DNA of 64,000 nucleotides from Paguma larvata. Lineage: Eukaryota; Chordata; Mammalia; Carnivora; Viverridae. Position 1 is the stretch's first letter, and each line of letters opens with the position of its first letter. Below the pieces are notes generated by a model. The model was not told the origin of the DNA. It worked only from the letters and a program-made list of their open reading frames with translations, and made no database searches. A program made the position numbers and the translations under genes. Below are positions 22,291 to 34,084 of the stretch, piece after piece. The DNA is taken from positions 124,001 to 188,000 of the forward strand of contig JAINVK010001271.1 in the NCBI GenBank assembly GCA_030068075.1. The letters are read 5' to 3'.

Positions 22291-22784
22291 AAATGATATA
22301 TGCCTTGGTATGGCTTTCTCATTATTCTTTAGTCTAGAAATGATCTATCAGGAGAGAGTTAGAGAGCTCAGTGGGCTTACGTTGAGAACTTGCCTTCTTT
22401 CTTGGATACTGTCTTGCCTTGTGGGTGATCTAAATACATATATTTTGAAATTTGTTGTTTCATATATTTCATTTAAGCTACACTTTGTTTAAGGAAAAGG
22501 GTAAATGTAGTCTTTATAATCTCATCTTGGCCATCACAAGTTTCATTACACATTTGATTGACACAATTTTTAAAACTTGATTTGCTTCAACTATTATTAA
22601 GATAAAATTTTCTTCATTGAGAATTGTAGATTGAGAACTTATATTTATACCTTTGTATTTCGTAAATTCTTTTATTTCACTATTCTTAAACATTTTGGAT
22701 TTGAATATGCAGGTTAATAGGATTAGTGGAGCTACTTGTAGTCGTTATAGCTTTAAATCTGATACAAAATCACATATTATATAT
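22291..22784. other. Unassigned AT-rich DNA
   Basis: No recognised repeat or gene. A 60-codon frame at 22310-22492 has no family resemblance. Confidence 0.4.
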
Positions 22785-22800
22785 AAAAATAGTAAAATAG

Positions 22801-23008
22801 GGGGACACCTGGGCGGCTCAGTCGGTTAAGTGGCTGACTTCAGCTCAGGTCATGATCTCGCGGTCTGTGAGTTCGAGCCCCGCGTCGGGCTCTGTGCTGA
22901 AAGCTCAGAGTCTGGAGCCTGCTTTGGATTCTGTGTCTCCCTCTCTCTCTGCCCTTCTCCTGCTCACACTCTCTATGTCTCAAAAATAAATAAACGCTAA
23001 AAATTTAA
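22801..23008 (+). repeat. Young felid CAN-SINE with 16-bp target duplication
   Basis: 'ggggacacctgggcggctcagtcgg', B box 'gtgagttcgagccccgcgtcggg', 'tctgtgctgaaagctcagag', CT stretch and tail 'aaaaataaataaacgcta'. Many CpGs are kept. The duplication 'aaaaatagtaaaatag' is identical at 22785-22800 and 23009-23024. Confidence 0.97.
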
Positions 23009-23024
23009 AAAAATAGTAAAATAG

Positions 23025-23514
23025 GGTAAAATCACATATTCACCACTTGCCTTTGAGGCTTACTAAATGTATAATGAACTAGGTTATTGAATGAACTTCC
23101 AGGTATTGAGACGCATACTACCCTATAGGCAACAACATATAAAAGGAGGAATAAAAAACTACATGAATTAACTTACATAAAAATTTTTGCAATGATAAGG
23201 TAATTTCCCTAGATTGGATAATTATTAATTATCAAGAAAGACTAAACTATATATACACTTTAAATATACCATATGCAGTGAGAATTCTCACAAAATGAGA
23301 ATTCACTGTCATTCACTGATTTTTAAATTTCTTTCATATGATTGAGACTCAGCTGAATAAATTAGCGTTTTCTTCAATGCCTTTTTATTCTTATGTATGT
23401 TACCACAAATACATCATTCAAAGACACAATGTGACCATCATTCAAAGACATACTACAACCTCATAGATGTCAAATTTATTTAAGTTTGAAGCTTTTGATT
23501 GAGTTATGTGGTTG
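23025..23514. other. Unassigned AT-rich DNA
   Basis: No gene or clear repeat. Within it 'tcattcaaagaca' occurs twice at about 23416 and 23439, a short local duplication. Confidence 0.4.
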
Positions 23515-23519
23515 AAAAA

Positions 23520-23900
23520 ATACGGAATAGAGGAACTTGTGGTTTCCAGTTTGGCATGTGAGGATCTTGGAAATCATTACTCCATCCTAACAACAAGAAA
23601 AAAGCTGAACAAATTAAAAATCAACAATTCTTCTTAGATCTATGATGGAATTGAGGTCATAGGCCAAACCACTGCCTCCAAAATTATGAGACAGACAGGT
23701 GGCTCATGAGAATCACAACTTACCAAAAGAGAAACCTCAATGGGAACCAGCACTCAGGTACAGTGACCTATTCTGTAATTGATATTGCTGGGAGCTCGTA
23801 CGGATAAGTCAGATTAACAACTCCAGAAAGGGCCAGTCTCACATGGGTCCCCCACACTTTTGTGAGTTTTAACTAGAAGAGTCCTATCAGATTCCTAGTT
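23520..23900 (+). repeat. Possible L1 5' UTR remnant
   Basis: Base composition and phrases such as 'ggtggctcatgagaatcacaacttacc' and 'ccagtctcacatgggtcccccacac' look like old L1 5' UTR, and L1 ORF2 follows within a few hundred bases in the same orientation. The assignment rests on context more than on clear matches. Confidence 0.35.
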
Positions 23901-24119
23901 TGTTCAAAATAATAGTGGAAACCATGTATGCATTGATTATAGCTTATGTATTAGTGAAATGAATAAATAAATGGTAAATAATAGGATTAATAAAAGAAGC
24001 TCTTTAAAACTATGCATGCTCTCCTTCTCTAAACATTTTTAAAAGACTTAAAATTATACAAACTAATAAATATAGCAATGTATTTTTGGGTTTGTGACAT
24101 TTATAAATGTAATATGTAT

Positions 24120-25090
24120 AACAATAATAACATTAAAAGGAGAAAGAGGGAATAGAGCTGTATAGAAATAACATTTTAAAATCTCACTGGAATTAAGTTT
24201 ATTTATATGTTTAATGCAGATACGGATAAGATATATATGTCAACCTAGAGCAACCACTAAGAAAATAACTTAAAAAAATACAGTGAAGGGCTCTTGGGTG
24301 GCTCAGTTGGTTAAGCGCCAGACTCTTGATTTCGGTTTAGGAAATGATCTCACAGTTCATGAGTTTGAACCCCACATCAGGCTCTGTGCTGAGAGCACAG
24401 AGCCTGCTTGAGATCCCCTCTCTCACTCTCTCTCTGCGCCCCCCCCCCAACACATATACTTTCTCTCTCAAAATAAATAAATGTTAAAAAAATATTGTGA
24501 AAAAAATCATCAAAGATATTAAAATGTTACCCTAGGAAATACTTAATGAAAAATGAAACAATTAGGAAGGAATAGAGAAATAAAACAAACCAAGATGTAA
24601 ATATAAATCCAACTATATCCATTTTAACACAGTGAATGGATTAAAAACCCAATTGAAATACAACTATTTTTACATTAGAGTAAAAAAAGCATTTAACTAT
24701 ATACTCTCTATAGGAGACACATTTTAGATTCAAATATACAAACAGATTGAAAGTAAAGGATGGAAAATGATATATTATGCAAATACCAACCATAAACAAA
24801 AGCTGGAATTCTGATAGTATTATAAGAAGCAAGTAGACTTTAAAACAGAAAATACTACAAGATATAAAGAGGGAGTTTTTAAACACTACAAGTGTTAATC
24901 CATTAGAAAATGTGACAATTATAAATAAATTTATAATTATAATTATTAAAAAATTATAAACCTGACAAGACAGTCCCAAAGTACATACAGCAAAAGCTGA
25001 CAGTATAGAATGAAAAACTTTTAGTTCAAAAATAATAGAGATTCAATATTCCACTTTCAATAATGTGTAGAACTAGGCAAAACATCAACA
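24120..25090 (+). repeat. Old L1 ORF2 fragment (endonuclease region), interrupted by a SINE
   Basis: 'caacctagagcaaccactaagaaaataac' before the SINE, and after it 'aatataaatccaactatatccattttaacacagtgaatgg', 'actctctataggagacacattttagattcaaatatac', 'gtaaaggatggaaaatgatatattatgcaaa', 'aaaagctggaattc', 'agtagactttaaaac', 'ccactttcaataatg' follow the 5' half of L1 ORF2 in order. The frame is destroyed by stops and indels. The minus-strand frame at 24641-24979 is only its complement. Confidence 0.8.
24288..24486 (+). repeat. Felid CAN-SINE inside L1 ORF2
   Basis: 'gggctcttgggtggctcagttgg', 'catgagtttgaaccccacatcagg', 'ctgtgctgagagcacagagcctg', a C9 run and tail 'aaaataaataaatgtt'. The duplication is 'aaaaaatacagtgaa' (24273-24287) against 'aaaaaatattgtgaa' (24487-24501), two differences. 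It is younger than the L1 it splits. Confidence 0.94.
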
Positions 25091-25612
25091 AATATGTCCA
25101 TATCAGTAACTCTCTTGGTCCAATCTATCGTTTATTCTTTTCCCTCTTGTCTATCACTGCCATAACCTCACGTATATTCTTCAGGCTTCTGATAATAATT
25201 TGCAAATCTAGAAATTCTCTTGTCAGTTCAGACTTCAGAATTGTTTGCTAGGGCATTAGAGATCCAACTCGGATTTAGGACTAGACGAGGAAATGTAGTA
25301 AAAATGGGCAAGTTATAGTGTGTGTTCTTTTGCAAGGAAATCCCTAAGGTAAAGTAATTGCTAGGTCTTCATACAAGAGAGGATTAGTCTTAATAGACAA
25401 GGGAAAAGCAGAAGCTCTGTATCCAAGAAGTGTATACTCATTTTAATTCATCAAGATGTCTTCACTACAATTATGTAGGTCTCAGTCTTTCTGATAAATA
25501 AGGGAAATTTTACTTAGTACATCCAGAATGGTTGTGAATTTAACTTACATTGTAATACAGTAATTGCCATATCATGTCAGAATTTATTGTCTGTTTTTTT
25601 TCTGTAAGATTT
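25091..25612. other. Unassigned DNA
   Basis: No recognised element or gene. The open frame at 25063-25251 begins in L1 debris and is not supported. Confidence 0.4.
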
Positions 25613-25626
25613 TCAATATGTAAGAT

Positions 25627-25839
25627 TTTTTTTTTAATGTTTTTATTTATTTTTGAGACAGAGAGAGACAGAGCATGAGTGGGAAGGGGTACAGACAGAG
25701 AGGGAGACACAGAATCTGAAGCAGACTCCAGGCTCTGAGCCATCAGCACAGAGCCTGACACGGCTCGAACTCACAGACCGCGAGATCATGACCTGAACCA
25801 AAGTCGGACGCTCAACCGACTGAGCCATCCAGGCGCCCC
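25627..25839 (-). repeat. Felid CAN-SINE, antisense, perfect 14-bp target duplication
   Basis: T-rich tail, 'gacagagagagacagagcatgagtggg', 'ctcgaactcacagaccgcgagatcatgacc' (complement of B box region) and 'caaccgactgagccatccaggcgcccc'. CpGs in the head are largely kept. 'tcaatatgtaagat' is identical at 25613-25626 and 25840-25853. Confidence 0.97.
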
Positions 25840-25853
25840 TCAATATGTAAGAT

Positions 25854-28569
25854 CTTATAGGGTAGTCATAAAAAAAAGAAATTTGGTCCTTAAATTTTGT
25901 CTTGAGCTGAGAAGCTAAAACTTGCAACTTGCCGTTTGCCGTTTTTAATCAAGTTCCATTATAAGAGGCCATCCTATCTCAATTCTGTTACAAAATACTG
26001 CATCATTCATAGACCAATGTCAGAAGCACAAAGGACTCCAGCTCTTTTAAAGAGGAAAGGAATTAAAACAGACACGTTGGTGTTTACAGTATTAGTGGGA
26101 ATTCTGAAAGAAAGTTCTAGATTGGATCATCTAAGAATGATTCACGAAGTAACACTGGATTGCTCCACAGGGCCTTGCATTAGTGTATCCTAATGCTAGA
26201 AGCCACAGTCATTCCTGATATAACTGCTTCTCCCATCGGGGAAGCAGGAGAAAGGACACTGGAAACAGTTTTGCTACAGAAGGACTTCATGTTTACCCTA
26301 TATTTCTTACCAGACCTATCAACAAGAAGTTGTAGGGAATAGTCTTGGGGCTCACTCCATCCTTCAAATCTCAAGAATACATCTACTTGCTAAAAGATGT
26401 ACTTTATTTCCAATCTCTTCTGATAGGTAAAAGTTAGAATAGTGGGTAACTTTAGACCTGATCCAGAATGTCGAGGAAATAAATAGAATTTGTATATCAT
26501 AGTAGTTTTTATTCCCCTATAAAAATACACATGAATTACAGCTTATTGAATGGTCATTTCTTTTTCTCCTGGGACTCATATTTCCAGGAAGTTTCTCCTC
26601 AGAGATTTTGGTAATATCTATATTTGTAATTTAAAAGTTTATAGTAAGTATGCATTTATATTTCTCTGCAACAAATTTATGCATATAAAATGAATTTAAA
26701 ATGTATGCAATTACTTTAGAGTGTCATCTTGAATAATTATTATGAATTATGTAATTATTACAGTTGTTATTGAGTTCATATTTAATTCAAGCGACAAAAT
26801 ATAACTTGATTTTGAAATATAACTATTAAGTCAAGTAAAATTTTATAAGGAAAGCATTATAATGGGTAGGTAGGTCTTATTAACAACTTTTTATGTATCC
26901 ATAATTTAGTATTTTTTTTAATGTTAGAATGAAACCTTATTTAGTGATCCTTATAATAAAAAACTGAAAAGAGGGACCATGGGCATTATTATGAGTGGGG
27001 CTTATGGAAGGTTCATTAATGATTGTTGCTAAGCCCATTATCTTAGTAGAATCCACAATTGTGAAACTCCAGCATATTCCTATTAAAGTAAACTAAGTCC
27101 AACACACTCATGGTGGAAATGAATAAATACAAAGATAAATTGTTCAGGAATGACAATGATATGGTGTCTTATCCAGAGAGAAAACAAATTTATATTTCCA
27201 TAAACTTGTCAAAAGATATATGAAAATCTGTCTCCTGTGACTCATAAAAAATGTTAAAATATATTACCACTTATTTGAAAATGCGATAATATTTTGGATT
27301 TAAATATGGATTTTTAAGCCACATGCTCCTTGAAATATGTAGCAAGTGAATGAAAGTGTAGACCACACTTTTTCTCATTACTCAGAATTGTGAAAATTAA
27401 GAGATGATAAGTGTTAGCACACTTTTTACAAATTTTGAATATTTAGGTGCTGAGATGGAGACACAGTGTCTTAATCAGCATCACTCATCTGTTACCTGAT
27501 AGACATAGTTGCTGACACGCAGTTTTAATAGATATACCCATTGCTTTGTCTCACAGGAGCAATGCATTGTTTTGCAGCAGAGAAGTTCATTGCCATAAAA
27601 AAGTCCCTTCTCAGGGCCATGGAGAACGGAAGAGTGTTTGTAAAATAAGCAAATGGATTTATGCTGGTTTCACAGCAAAGGCCTTTTCATTTTCTGGCTT
27701 ACTGTCATATTGTACCCAGGAGAGCATTTATAGAAAATAGAATAGATTGAATTCATGTCAAGAACAGTGGATGATGCATACTTCTCAAAGCAAATGACTT
27801 TAAAGGAAAAAAATCTCATTAAGTATGTTTTTCATCAGAGATTAATGGATATCAAGGTTTTTCAATATACTTCCTAATCTCAAGAAAATCACTAGACAAA
27901 ATTCTATTTTGTTTCAGTGTTAGGATTTGCTGCCAGTTCCTAGGTTCCATCAGGAAATTCTTATCTCTAAAAGGTAATAATTTTAATATTTTGATCATTC
28001 TATGTAAATGAGAACAAAATTTAATTCAGAAATTACAGAAACAATACTTTCTGTTTTGATATACATATAAAGTTTCCCTTCTGTTTATAAGTGCACTGCT
28101 ATTTTTGGCACATGAACAAATATATTTCAGTTCTATAGCCTTTTAATCTTGAAAATGGACTTTCAAAACATGTAGCAGCTGAAAGCTTCATTGTGCAGCC
28201 TCATAAATAATCACATAATCCACTGGCAAAGACATAGAAATGGAATTGAATAGCATTTTGTAGGGTTAATTTAGTTTCTGGTAAATGCTGAAAATTATAA
28301 CTGTGTTTTTTTATGACTATTTTGAGAATACAGTTGTATATGGTTCAAAAAATTCTTTCCCCCATGAATAATGCAGATACCTTAGTAACCAAATGAAAGA
28401 GAAGGTCACATCTTCTTATTTAGAATAACAAATTCCTTTTCTTCTCCAGATTCATGCAAGAATTTTAGTGTTATCTGTTTTTAATCACATGGTATCTATG
28501 CCCTCAAGTGTGTGCCCAAGAGTCAGAGAGGAGCTATTTCCATCTATTGCTCTTTTAATTTTCATTTCC
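25854..28569. other. About 2.7 kb without recognised repeats or genes
   Basis: It contains an 85-codon frame (25936-26193) and smaller frames, none with a recognisable domain, and no convincing splice sites around them. The composition is AT-rich throughout. It may contain old repeats too diverged for eye recognition. Confidence 0.4.
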
Positions 28570-28630
28570 TTGCCTCTCTGTCTCTCTGTCTCTCCTGTCT
28601 CTCACTCTGTCTCTGTCTCTTTCTCTGCCT
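28570..28630. repeat. (TCTC/TGTCTC)n simple repeat
   Basis: 'gcctctctgtctctctgtctctcctgtctctc' and similar text, ending just before the antisense SINE. It may be an older SINE's CT-rich remnant. Confidence 0.7.
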
Positions 28631-28645
28631 TCATGAGTTTCTTTT

Positions 28646-28857
28646 TTGAAAAATTTTTTAATGTTTATTTTTGAGAGAGAGAGAGACAGAGCATGAGTGG
28701 GTGAGAGACAGAGAGAGAGGAAGACACAGAATCTGAAGCAGGCTCCAGGCTCTAAGTTGTCAGCACAGAGCTCAGCACAGGGTTTGAACTCATGTAACCG
28801 CAAGATTGTGACCTGAGCAAAAGTAAGACACAAAACAACTGAGCCATCCAGGCACCC
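28646..28857 (-). repeat. Felid CAN-SINE, antisense
   Basis: From 'tttttaatgtttatttttgagagag' through 'gcaggctccaggctctaagttgtcagcacagag' to 'actgagccatccaggcaccc'. The duplication is imperfect: 'tcatgagtttctttt' (28631-28645) against 'gcatgattttctatt' (28858-28872). Several CpGs are lost. Confidence 0.92.
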
Positions 28858-28872
28858 GCATGATTTTCTATT

Positions 28873-29300
28873 ATGATTTATGGAAAAATATATTTCCTCA
28901 AATTTTGAAATAGAATTAGCAGAATATATGTGATTATGACATACAAAATTTTTAAAATATGAAAAGCATGTGTGTTAAAAAAGTCTCCCCATCCGAGACC
29001 CCAAATGAGCCATGACTCATCACTCTCCGTGGTTCTTTCCTAAGAAGTAACCACTGATAAACATCTATCATATAAAGTTCCAAAAGTTTTATCTGTGAAT
29101 ACCAATATACCCAAGAAAAAATTGTCCTTTATTCTATTACATTTTCGTAACCACTATTAACATTTGGATGAATATTTGTCCAGAACTTTTGCAGAGAAAA
29201 TGTTTACTGACATATAATAGAAATTCACGGAAGGTAACATTAGCTGAAATGAGGAATTTATTATATGGATACAAGGTTTTCATTGCTTTAAACTTAAGAC
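28873..29300. other. Unassigned AT-rich DNA
   Basis: No recognised repeat or gene. Confidence 0.4.
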
Positions 29301-29313
29301 TGCAGCTAAAGCT

Positions 29314-29480
29314 GGGGCACCTGGGTGGGTCAGTTGGTTTAAGTGTCTGATTTCAGCTCATACCATTATCTCACAGCTTGTGAGACTGAGCCCCGTGTCC
29401 GGCTCTGTTGACAGTTTAGAGCCTGGAGCCTGCTTCAGATTCTATGTCTCCCTCTTTCTCTCTCCCCCTCCCATGATCAT

Positions 29481-29522
<42 letters not shown>

Positions 29523-29560
29523 CAAAAATAAATAAACATTAAAAAAAATTTTTTTTTAAT
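29314..29560 (+). repeat. Felid CAN-SINE with long (TC)n tract
   Basis: 'ggggcacctgggtgggtcag', 'gtgagactgagccccgtgtccgg', 'gagcctggagcctgcttcag', then about 35 nt of pure TC (29484-29517) and tail 'aaaaataaataaacatt'. The duplication is 'tgcagctaaagc' (29301-29312) against 'tgcagctagggc' (29561-29572). Confidence 0.94.
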
Positions 29561-29572
29561 TGCAGCTAGGGC

Positions 29573-29972
29573 CGAGACATGGGCTAGATTCACAGACAAG
29601 AATGTTCCAAGTTTCTTTTTATTCAGCCTCTGATATTTTCTTTTCCCTGAGTGCTAACATTGTTGATCTCTTTTCCTACAGATCATCTTTCTCCCTTTTC
29701 CAGACATGGAAACATATGAAACAGAGGTTATTTCTGACATCCCACAAGATTGCACATTACAGATAAAATTATAGAATACATTCTTGGAAGACATTTTGAG
29801 AAAGATGTAACTGGTCCAGACCGGCCAAGGTGGTCTTGGCTGCCTGGATCTATCCAGGCATAGTCCAGATAAGAGTAAGGTTCTCTGATCTATAAACAAT
29901 ATATCCCTACAATGAATTCTGAGGATCTGGATAGAGTGATATCTAAATAGATAGAGCAGTTAATTTTCTGCT
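29573..29972. other. Unassigned DNA
   Basis: Less AT-rich than its surroundings. Overlapping frames on both strands at 29560-29899 have no family resemblance. Confidence 0.4.
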
Positions 29973-29988
29973 AAAAAATAATTGAATA

Positions 29989-30206
29989 GGGGCGCCTGGG
30001 TGGCTCAGTCGGTTGAGCGTCCGACTTCGGCTCAGGTCATGATCTCGCGGTCTGTGAGTTCGAGCCCCGCGTCAGGCTCTGTGCTGGCAGCTCAGAGCCT
30101 GGAGCCTGCTTCGGATTCTGTGTCTCCCTCTCTCTCTGCCCCTCCCCCACTCATGCTCTGTCTCTCTCTGTCTCAAAATAAAATAAAACATTAAAAAAAA
30201 ATTAAA
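29989..30206 (+). repeat. Young, near-consensus felid CAN-SINE with 16-bp target duplication
   Basis: Among the best preserved copies here: 'ggggcgcctgggtggctcag', A box 'tggctcagtcgg', 'gagcgtccgacttcggctc', B box 'gagttcgagccccgcgtc' and a complete CT stretch. The duplication 'aaaaaataattgaata' is identical at 29973-29988 and 30207-30222. Both pol III promoter boxes look intact. Confidence 0.98.
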
Positions 30207-30222
30207 AAAAAATAATTGAATA

Positions 30223-30648
30223 TATGCCTTCTCTAATTATTTAACTTTTACAACAACCTCAAAAATATGAGGATAAATAATGTTTTTTTCAATTAACAAT
30301 ATGTCCTTAATATATTTCTATATCAATACATTTTACATCATTTTATTAACCACACAGCATTTCACTATATGAATATACCACGTTAGTTAACTAGTTCCAT
30401 ATTTGGCATTCGGGGTACTTAAAATTTTCCCCCTTCTGGGTAATGTTTTGTACATAGTCATGATTATTTTCTTAAGATAAATGTTCAGTGGATAAAATTG
30501 ATTAGTGTACATGGATTTTTACAGATTTATATATTATATCGTCCTTCCATCAAAAATGTGCAATATTTTTCCCTCTAATATTTAATAGAGTATCTATTTC
30601 TTCCCTATACATTGACACTATTGTTATTTAAAGAAATCCATTGATATT
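30223..30648. other. Unassigned AT-rich DNA
   Basis: No gene. The style (short T-rich runs, 'ttcttaagataaatgttcagtgg') could be old L1 antisense, but I cannot support it. Confidence 0.35.
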
Positions 30649-30843
30649 GGGGTGCCTGGGTGGCTCATTAAACGTTTGACTCTTGGTTTCTGCTCAGGTC
30701 ATCATCTCAAGGCTCATGGGTTTCAGCCCTGCATCAGACTCTGTGCTAACAGAGATTCTCTCTCTCTGCTCCTCCCCTGCTCATTCGCACCTACACTCTC
30801 TCTCTCTCTCTCTCTCAAAAGAAATAAATGAACTTAAAAAAAA
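30649..30843 (+). repeat. Felid CAN-SINE, shortened head
   Basis: 'ggggtgcctgggtggctcat' skips directly to 'taaacgtttgactcttgg', then 'atgggtttcagccctgcatcag', a short body, a (TC)n run and tail 'gaaataaatgaactt'. Flanking duplication is weak ('aaatccattgatatt' before 30649, 'aaattccttaatgta' after). An older copy than its neighbour at 29989. Confidence 0.9.
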
Positions 30844-31807
30844 TTCCTTAATGTAATATATATTTGACAATACCTATTCAAAGCAAACATTTTCCTTACT
30901 ATTTGGCCTTGAAAAACCTGTGTGATTTTTCTCAGAATCTAGAGAAAATGTATTTTTCCTTGGCTGTTTTATTCCTGCAGCTCAACAGTAGGTAACTTTT
31001 GGGACAAAATATATGTCCATGCAAATAATTGGGTTTCCTCTTGCGTACTCACAAAGATGGTAGAAATACAGAAATAAACTTTCTCCCTGCTTTACTGTCT
31101 GTTAGAGACCAAATGACTTTTACAAGCCTCTTGAATTGTTAAACATCTTTGTTTAAATAAGCAAAAGCAATTAGACATTCATGTATGCCTTACTAGTCTC
31201 AGAGATAACTTTTGTAGCAAGGACATAATCAGACTTATTTACTCTTGTCATCATTTGCATTTATCTGGAGATGTGCTCTTTCAAACTATTTATTTAACAA
31301 CTTGGTACATTTAGTTCTGGAATTGGTTTAGGAAAGAGGGCAAGACAAAAAGAATATAATACTTCTAATTTAATGGAAATATTGATAGATTGACTTAATG
31401 CTATGTTGATATTTTCCCTATTTTTTGAAATTTATTTATTCCAAATTCATCAGTAAGAGGAGCAATATAATAATTTATTTACCCTTATAACGTGTATTTA
31501 AAAATATTTGTCGTCAGTATTTATATGAGAGAGAATTTAATCTGAAAAACTAATTTAATTTTTAAAAACCTCGATCACTTAATAACAGAAGTAACATGCG
31601 TAGTAATTTTTTATTAAAATAGCTTTTTAATATTTAAAACTGAATATGACAGAATTTTGAATATTAAGATTCACAATGAAATAGCAGAAGTACTATACAT
31701 TTCCATTATTCCGTTTCTAAAGATTTTAAATCTAAATTACAATTTTCTATATGACTTTGAGATTCTAATTTTTATTGTTTTGGCATTGTGATAAATTCCT
31801 TATTTGG
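30844..31807. other. Unassigned AT-rich DNA
   Basis: No recognised repeat or gene. Confidence 0.4.
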
Positions 31808-31820
31808 AAGAGTTTTTTTC

Positions 31821-32058
31821 TTTTTTTCTTTTTTTTTAAACTTTTTATTGTCAAATTGGTTTCTATACAATGCCCAGTGCTCATCCCAACCCATGCCCTG
31901 CTCAGTGCCCATCACCCACTCTCTCCCCTTCCATCCTCCCCTCAACCCTTGGTTTGTTCTTATAGTATTTAAGAATCTCTTATGTTTTGTCTTCCTCCCT
32001 CTCCGTGTCTTTTTTCTTTCCCCTCTTCCCCTCCCCCCCCCGTTTTCTGTTAAGTCTG
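31821..32058 (-). mobile_element. Short 5'-truncated L1, antisense, with target duplication
   Basis: After a T-rich start, the + strand reads 'actttttattgtcaaattggttt', 'cccagtgctcatcccaacccatgccctg', 'gtgcccatcacccactctctcccc', 'agtatttaagaatctcttatg', the complement of the carnivore L1 3' UTR. It ends in a C9 run. The duplication is 'aagagtttttttc' (31808-31820) against 'aaagagttttttc' (32059-32071). At about 240 bp it is a heavily 5'-truncated insertion. Frames crossing it are not genes. Confidence 0.88.
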
Positions 32059-32071
32059 AAAGAGTTTTTTC

Positions 32072-33244
32072 AAAAGTCTTGTGAACTTAAACCACCTTTC
32101 AGAATTCCAAAAACAATAATTCCAGACTTTTCTGGAGATTTTATAAAGCTGGTAGGCATTCATCTACGTGGTAACATTTTGAGAGTTCCCAAGAAGGCTT
32201 CCCTGTATGATGTAGTGCTCTAAAATGCATTTGTAAAAGAATCTGATTTGCTGTAAATCAGAATTTTTACTTTATGTAAGGTCTGAAAAAATCACTTTAA
32301 TCTGTGAAGCACACCTAAACCCAAAACCTCAGTGAACTCCCTTAACATTTTGTGTCAGGCCTCGTATTAGTGAAGAAGATAGCCTATTAAATGAATTCAA
32401 AAGAAAGTGTAATACTAGGACTTGGTTGGGTATGGTAGAAAACTGGGTAGCTTGGCATTTCTTTTCGTTGCCATTCCTTCTTTAAAAAGTGTGTATTTAT
32501 AGCATGTGCATTTGCCTTCTTGCTGTATCTTGAGTGTTTATTGTTGGTGGGTATGTATGAATGTGTGTGTGTGGATGTTAGCGTGAAACTAGCCATGCCA
32601 TCAGAAAAATTAGGCTTTATCACTGGTGCTTCTTTGGAAGACCAGAATGTTCACACTTACTTTAGGGTTTTTTGTTGCTTTTCTAGGAAGGAAAAATGAA
32701 TGGTAACATGTTGGCTAATTTATATAATCTTGTGTGGCATGCGACTCATCCCCACAGAGACCAGTAAATCCATTACAAACAAGGCTGGGCTTACCTCCAG
32801 ATAGTTATTTTACCTCTTTGCCAAATAGTAAGTAAGGGAAACTGGAGAATGAAGAAGAAGTCCAAAGTTGTTTTATCAATGCAATTTATTCTTGTGCATA
32901 AAAAATCAGAAAACGGTCAGATATCTGGATGAAGGGGACTTTGACATATTGTGAGTTCATTAATGATCATAATTCTGTGATTCTGAGTCATAGTGCCGGC
33001 CTTGAGTCACTCATGGCAGAGAATTAGTAATAACAGTGTAGTATATAATGTTTATATGTCATTGCACTATCATGCCAGCACCTAAAAATAGACATGGTCC
33101 ATCACTATGATATTCTTAAATTGGATGGAAAGAAATTAATGTTTATTTACTTACCTACTATTTGTGAGTTGTAGTCTATGTAATAGAGAGATCATCACCC
33201 TACAGCTTATGTAACACACACATTTTATATAAGACCTATTTTTA
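32072..33244. other. Unassigned DNA
   Basis: No recognised repeat. Frames at 32387-32623 (-) and the tail of 31987-32223 (+) have no known domains. Confidence 0.4.
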
Positions 33245-33261
33245 AAAATTACCTTCTTACC

Positions 33262-33505
33262 AGGACACCTGGGTGGCTCCATCAGTTAAGTGTCTGACTC
33301 TTGGTTTTGGCTCAGGTCATGATCTCCCAGTTTGTGAGTTCAAGCCCCCTATCCGACTCTGCACTGAGGAGCCCATTTAGGATTCTCTCTCTCTCCTCTT
33401 TCTCTCTCTCCTCTCTCTCTTCTTTCTCTCTCTCCTCTCCTTGTCCCTCCCCTGCTCCTGTGCGTTCTCTCTCTCTTTCTCTTTCTCTCTCTATAAGTAA
33501 ACTTT
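33262..33505 (+). repeat. Felid CAN-SINE with expanded CT region
   Basis: 'ggacacctgggtggctccatcag', 'gtgagttcaagccccctatccg', then an unusually long TCTC/TTTC region (33378-33492) and a short tail 'taagtaaacttta'. The duplication is 'aattaccttcttac' (33247-33260) against 'aattaccttctcac' just after the tail. Confidence 0.93.
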
Positions 33506-33524
33506 AAAAAATTACCTTCTCACT

Positions 33525-34080
33525 ACATTATTTCCTGATACTTTTCACAAGTACAACTTTTTGATTAGACAGACGTGATTTTCCCCATTTGCTGTACATG
33601 CATGTCTCTGTGCCATGGAAACAAATAAGAAAGAAATGTCATTTTAAGGTCCATTTTGAATAACCAGCATGAACAGTGAAAGGAAGTGACTCAAAAGTCC
33701 TCCTACTCCTGAAGTAAAATTTTTGTTAAAGTAAAATCACAGTAACATCACATTCAAGCTCTTAATGCCTATATTTTTACACAATTCAATCATTTTCCAA
33801 GGTTCCTATTACAGGCAAGTATTAGTTTTAATCATATTCTTTTGGGGGCATGTTGTGTTTAATTGTCCATTTTATCAAAGACACCTTTCCTATGGAAGCC
33901 TCTTTCCCTTCCACTGGGTTTGAACTTCAAAGTTTCACACTGCTGAAATTATAAAGCGTCTTTTAATTAGACAACTGTCTTTGTTCTCTCTTGTTGCATA
34001 TGTGTTTCGCCTGCTAATTTTTTTTTTGTGATTCTTCATATGATATTGAAATTAATAATGCAGGTTCTGGAAGCAACTAC
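33525..34080. other. Unassigned DNA
   Basis: No recognised repeat or gene. It contains a T-run at 34019-34027. Confidence 0.4.
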
Positions 34081-34084
34081 TAAT

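Noticed and set aside
24641..24979. 112-codon minus-strand frame
   Set aside because: It is the complement of decayed L1 ORF2; the Ile/Phe-rich translation reflects AT-rich antisense sequence.
25936..26193. 85-codon frame in a repeat-free interval
   Set aside because: It was considered as an exon or retrocopy, but no family is recognised and there are no convincing flanking splice sites or A-tail.
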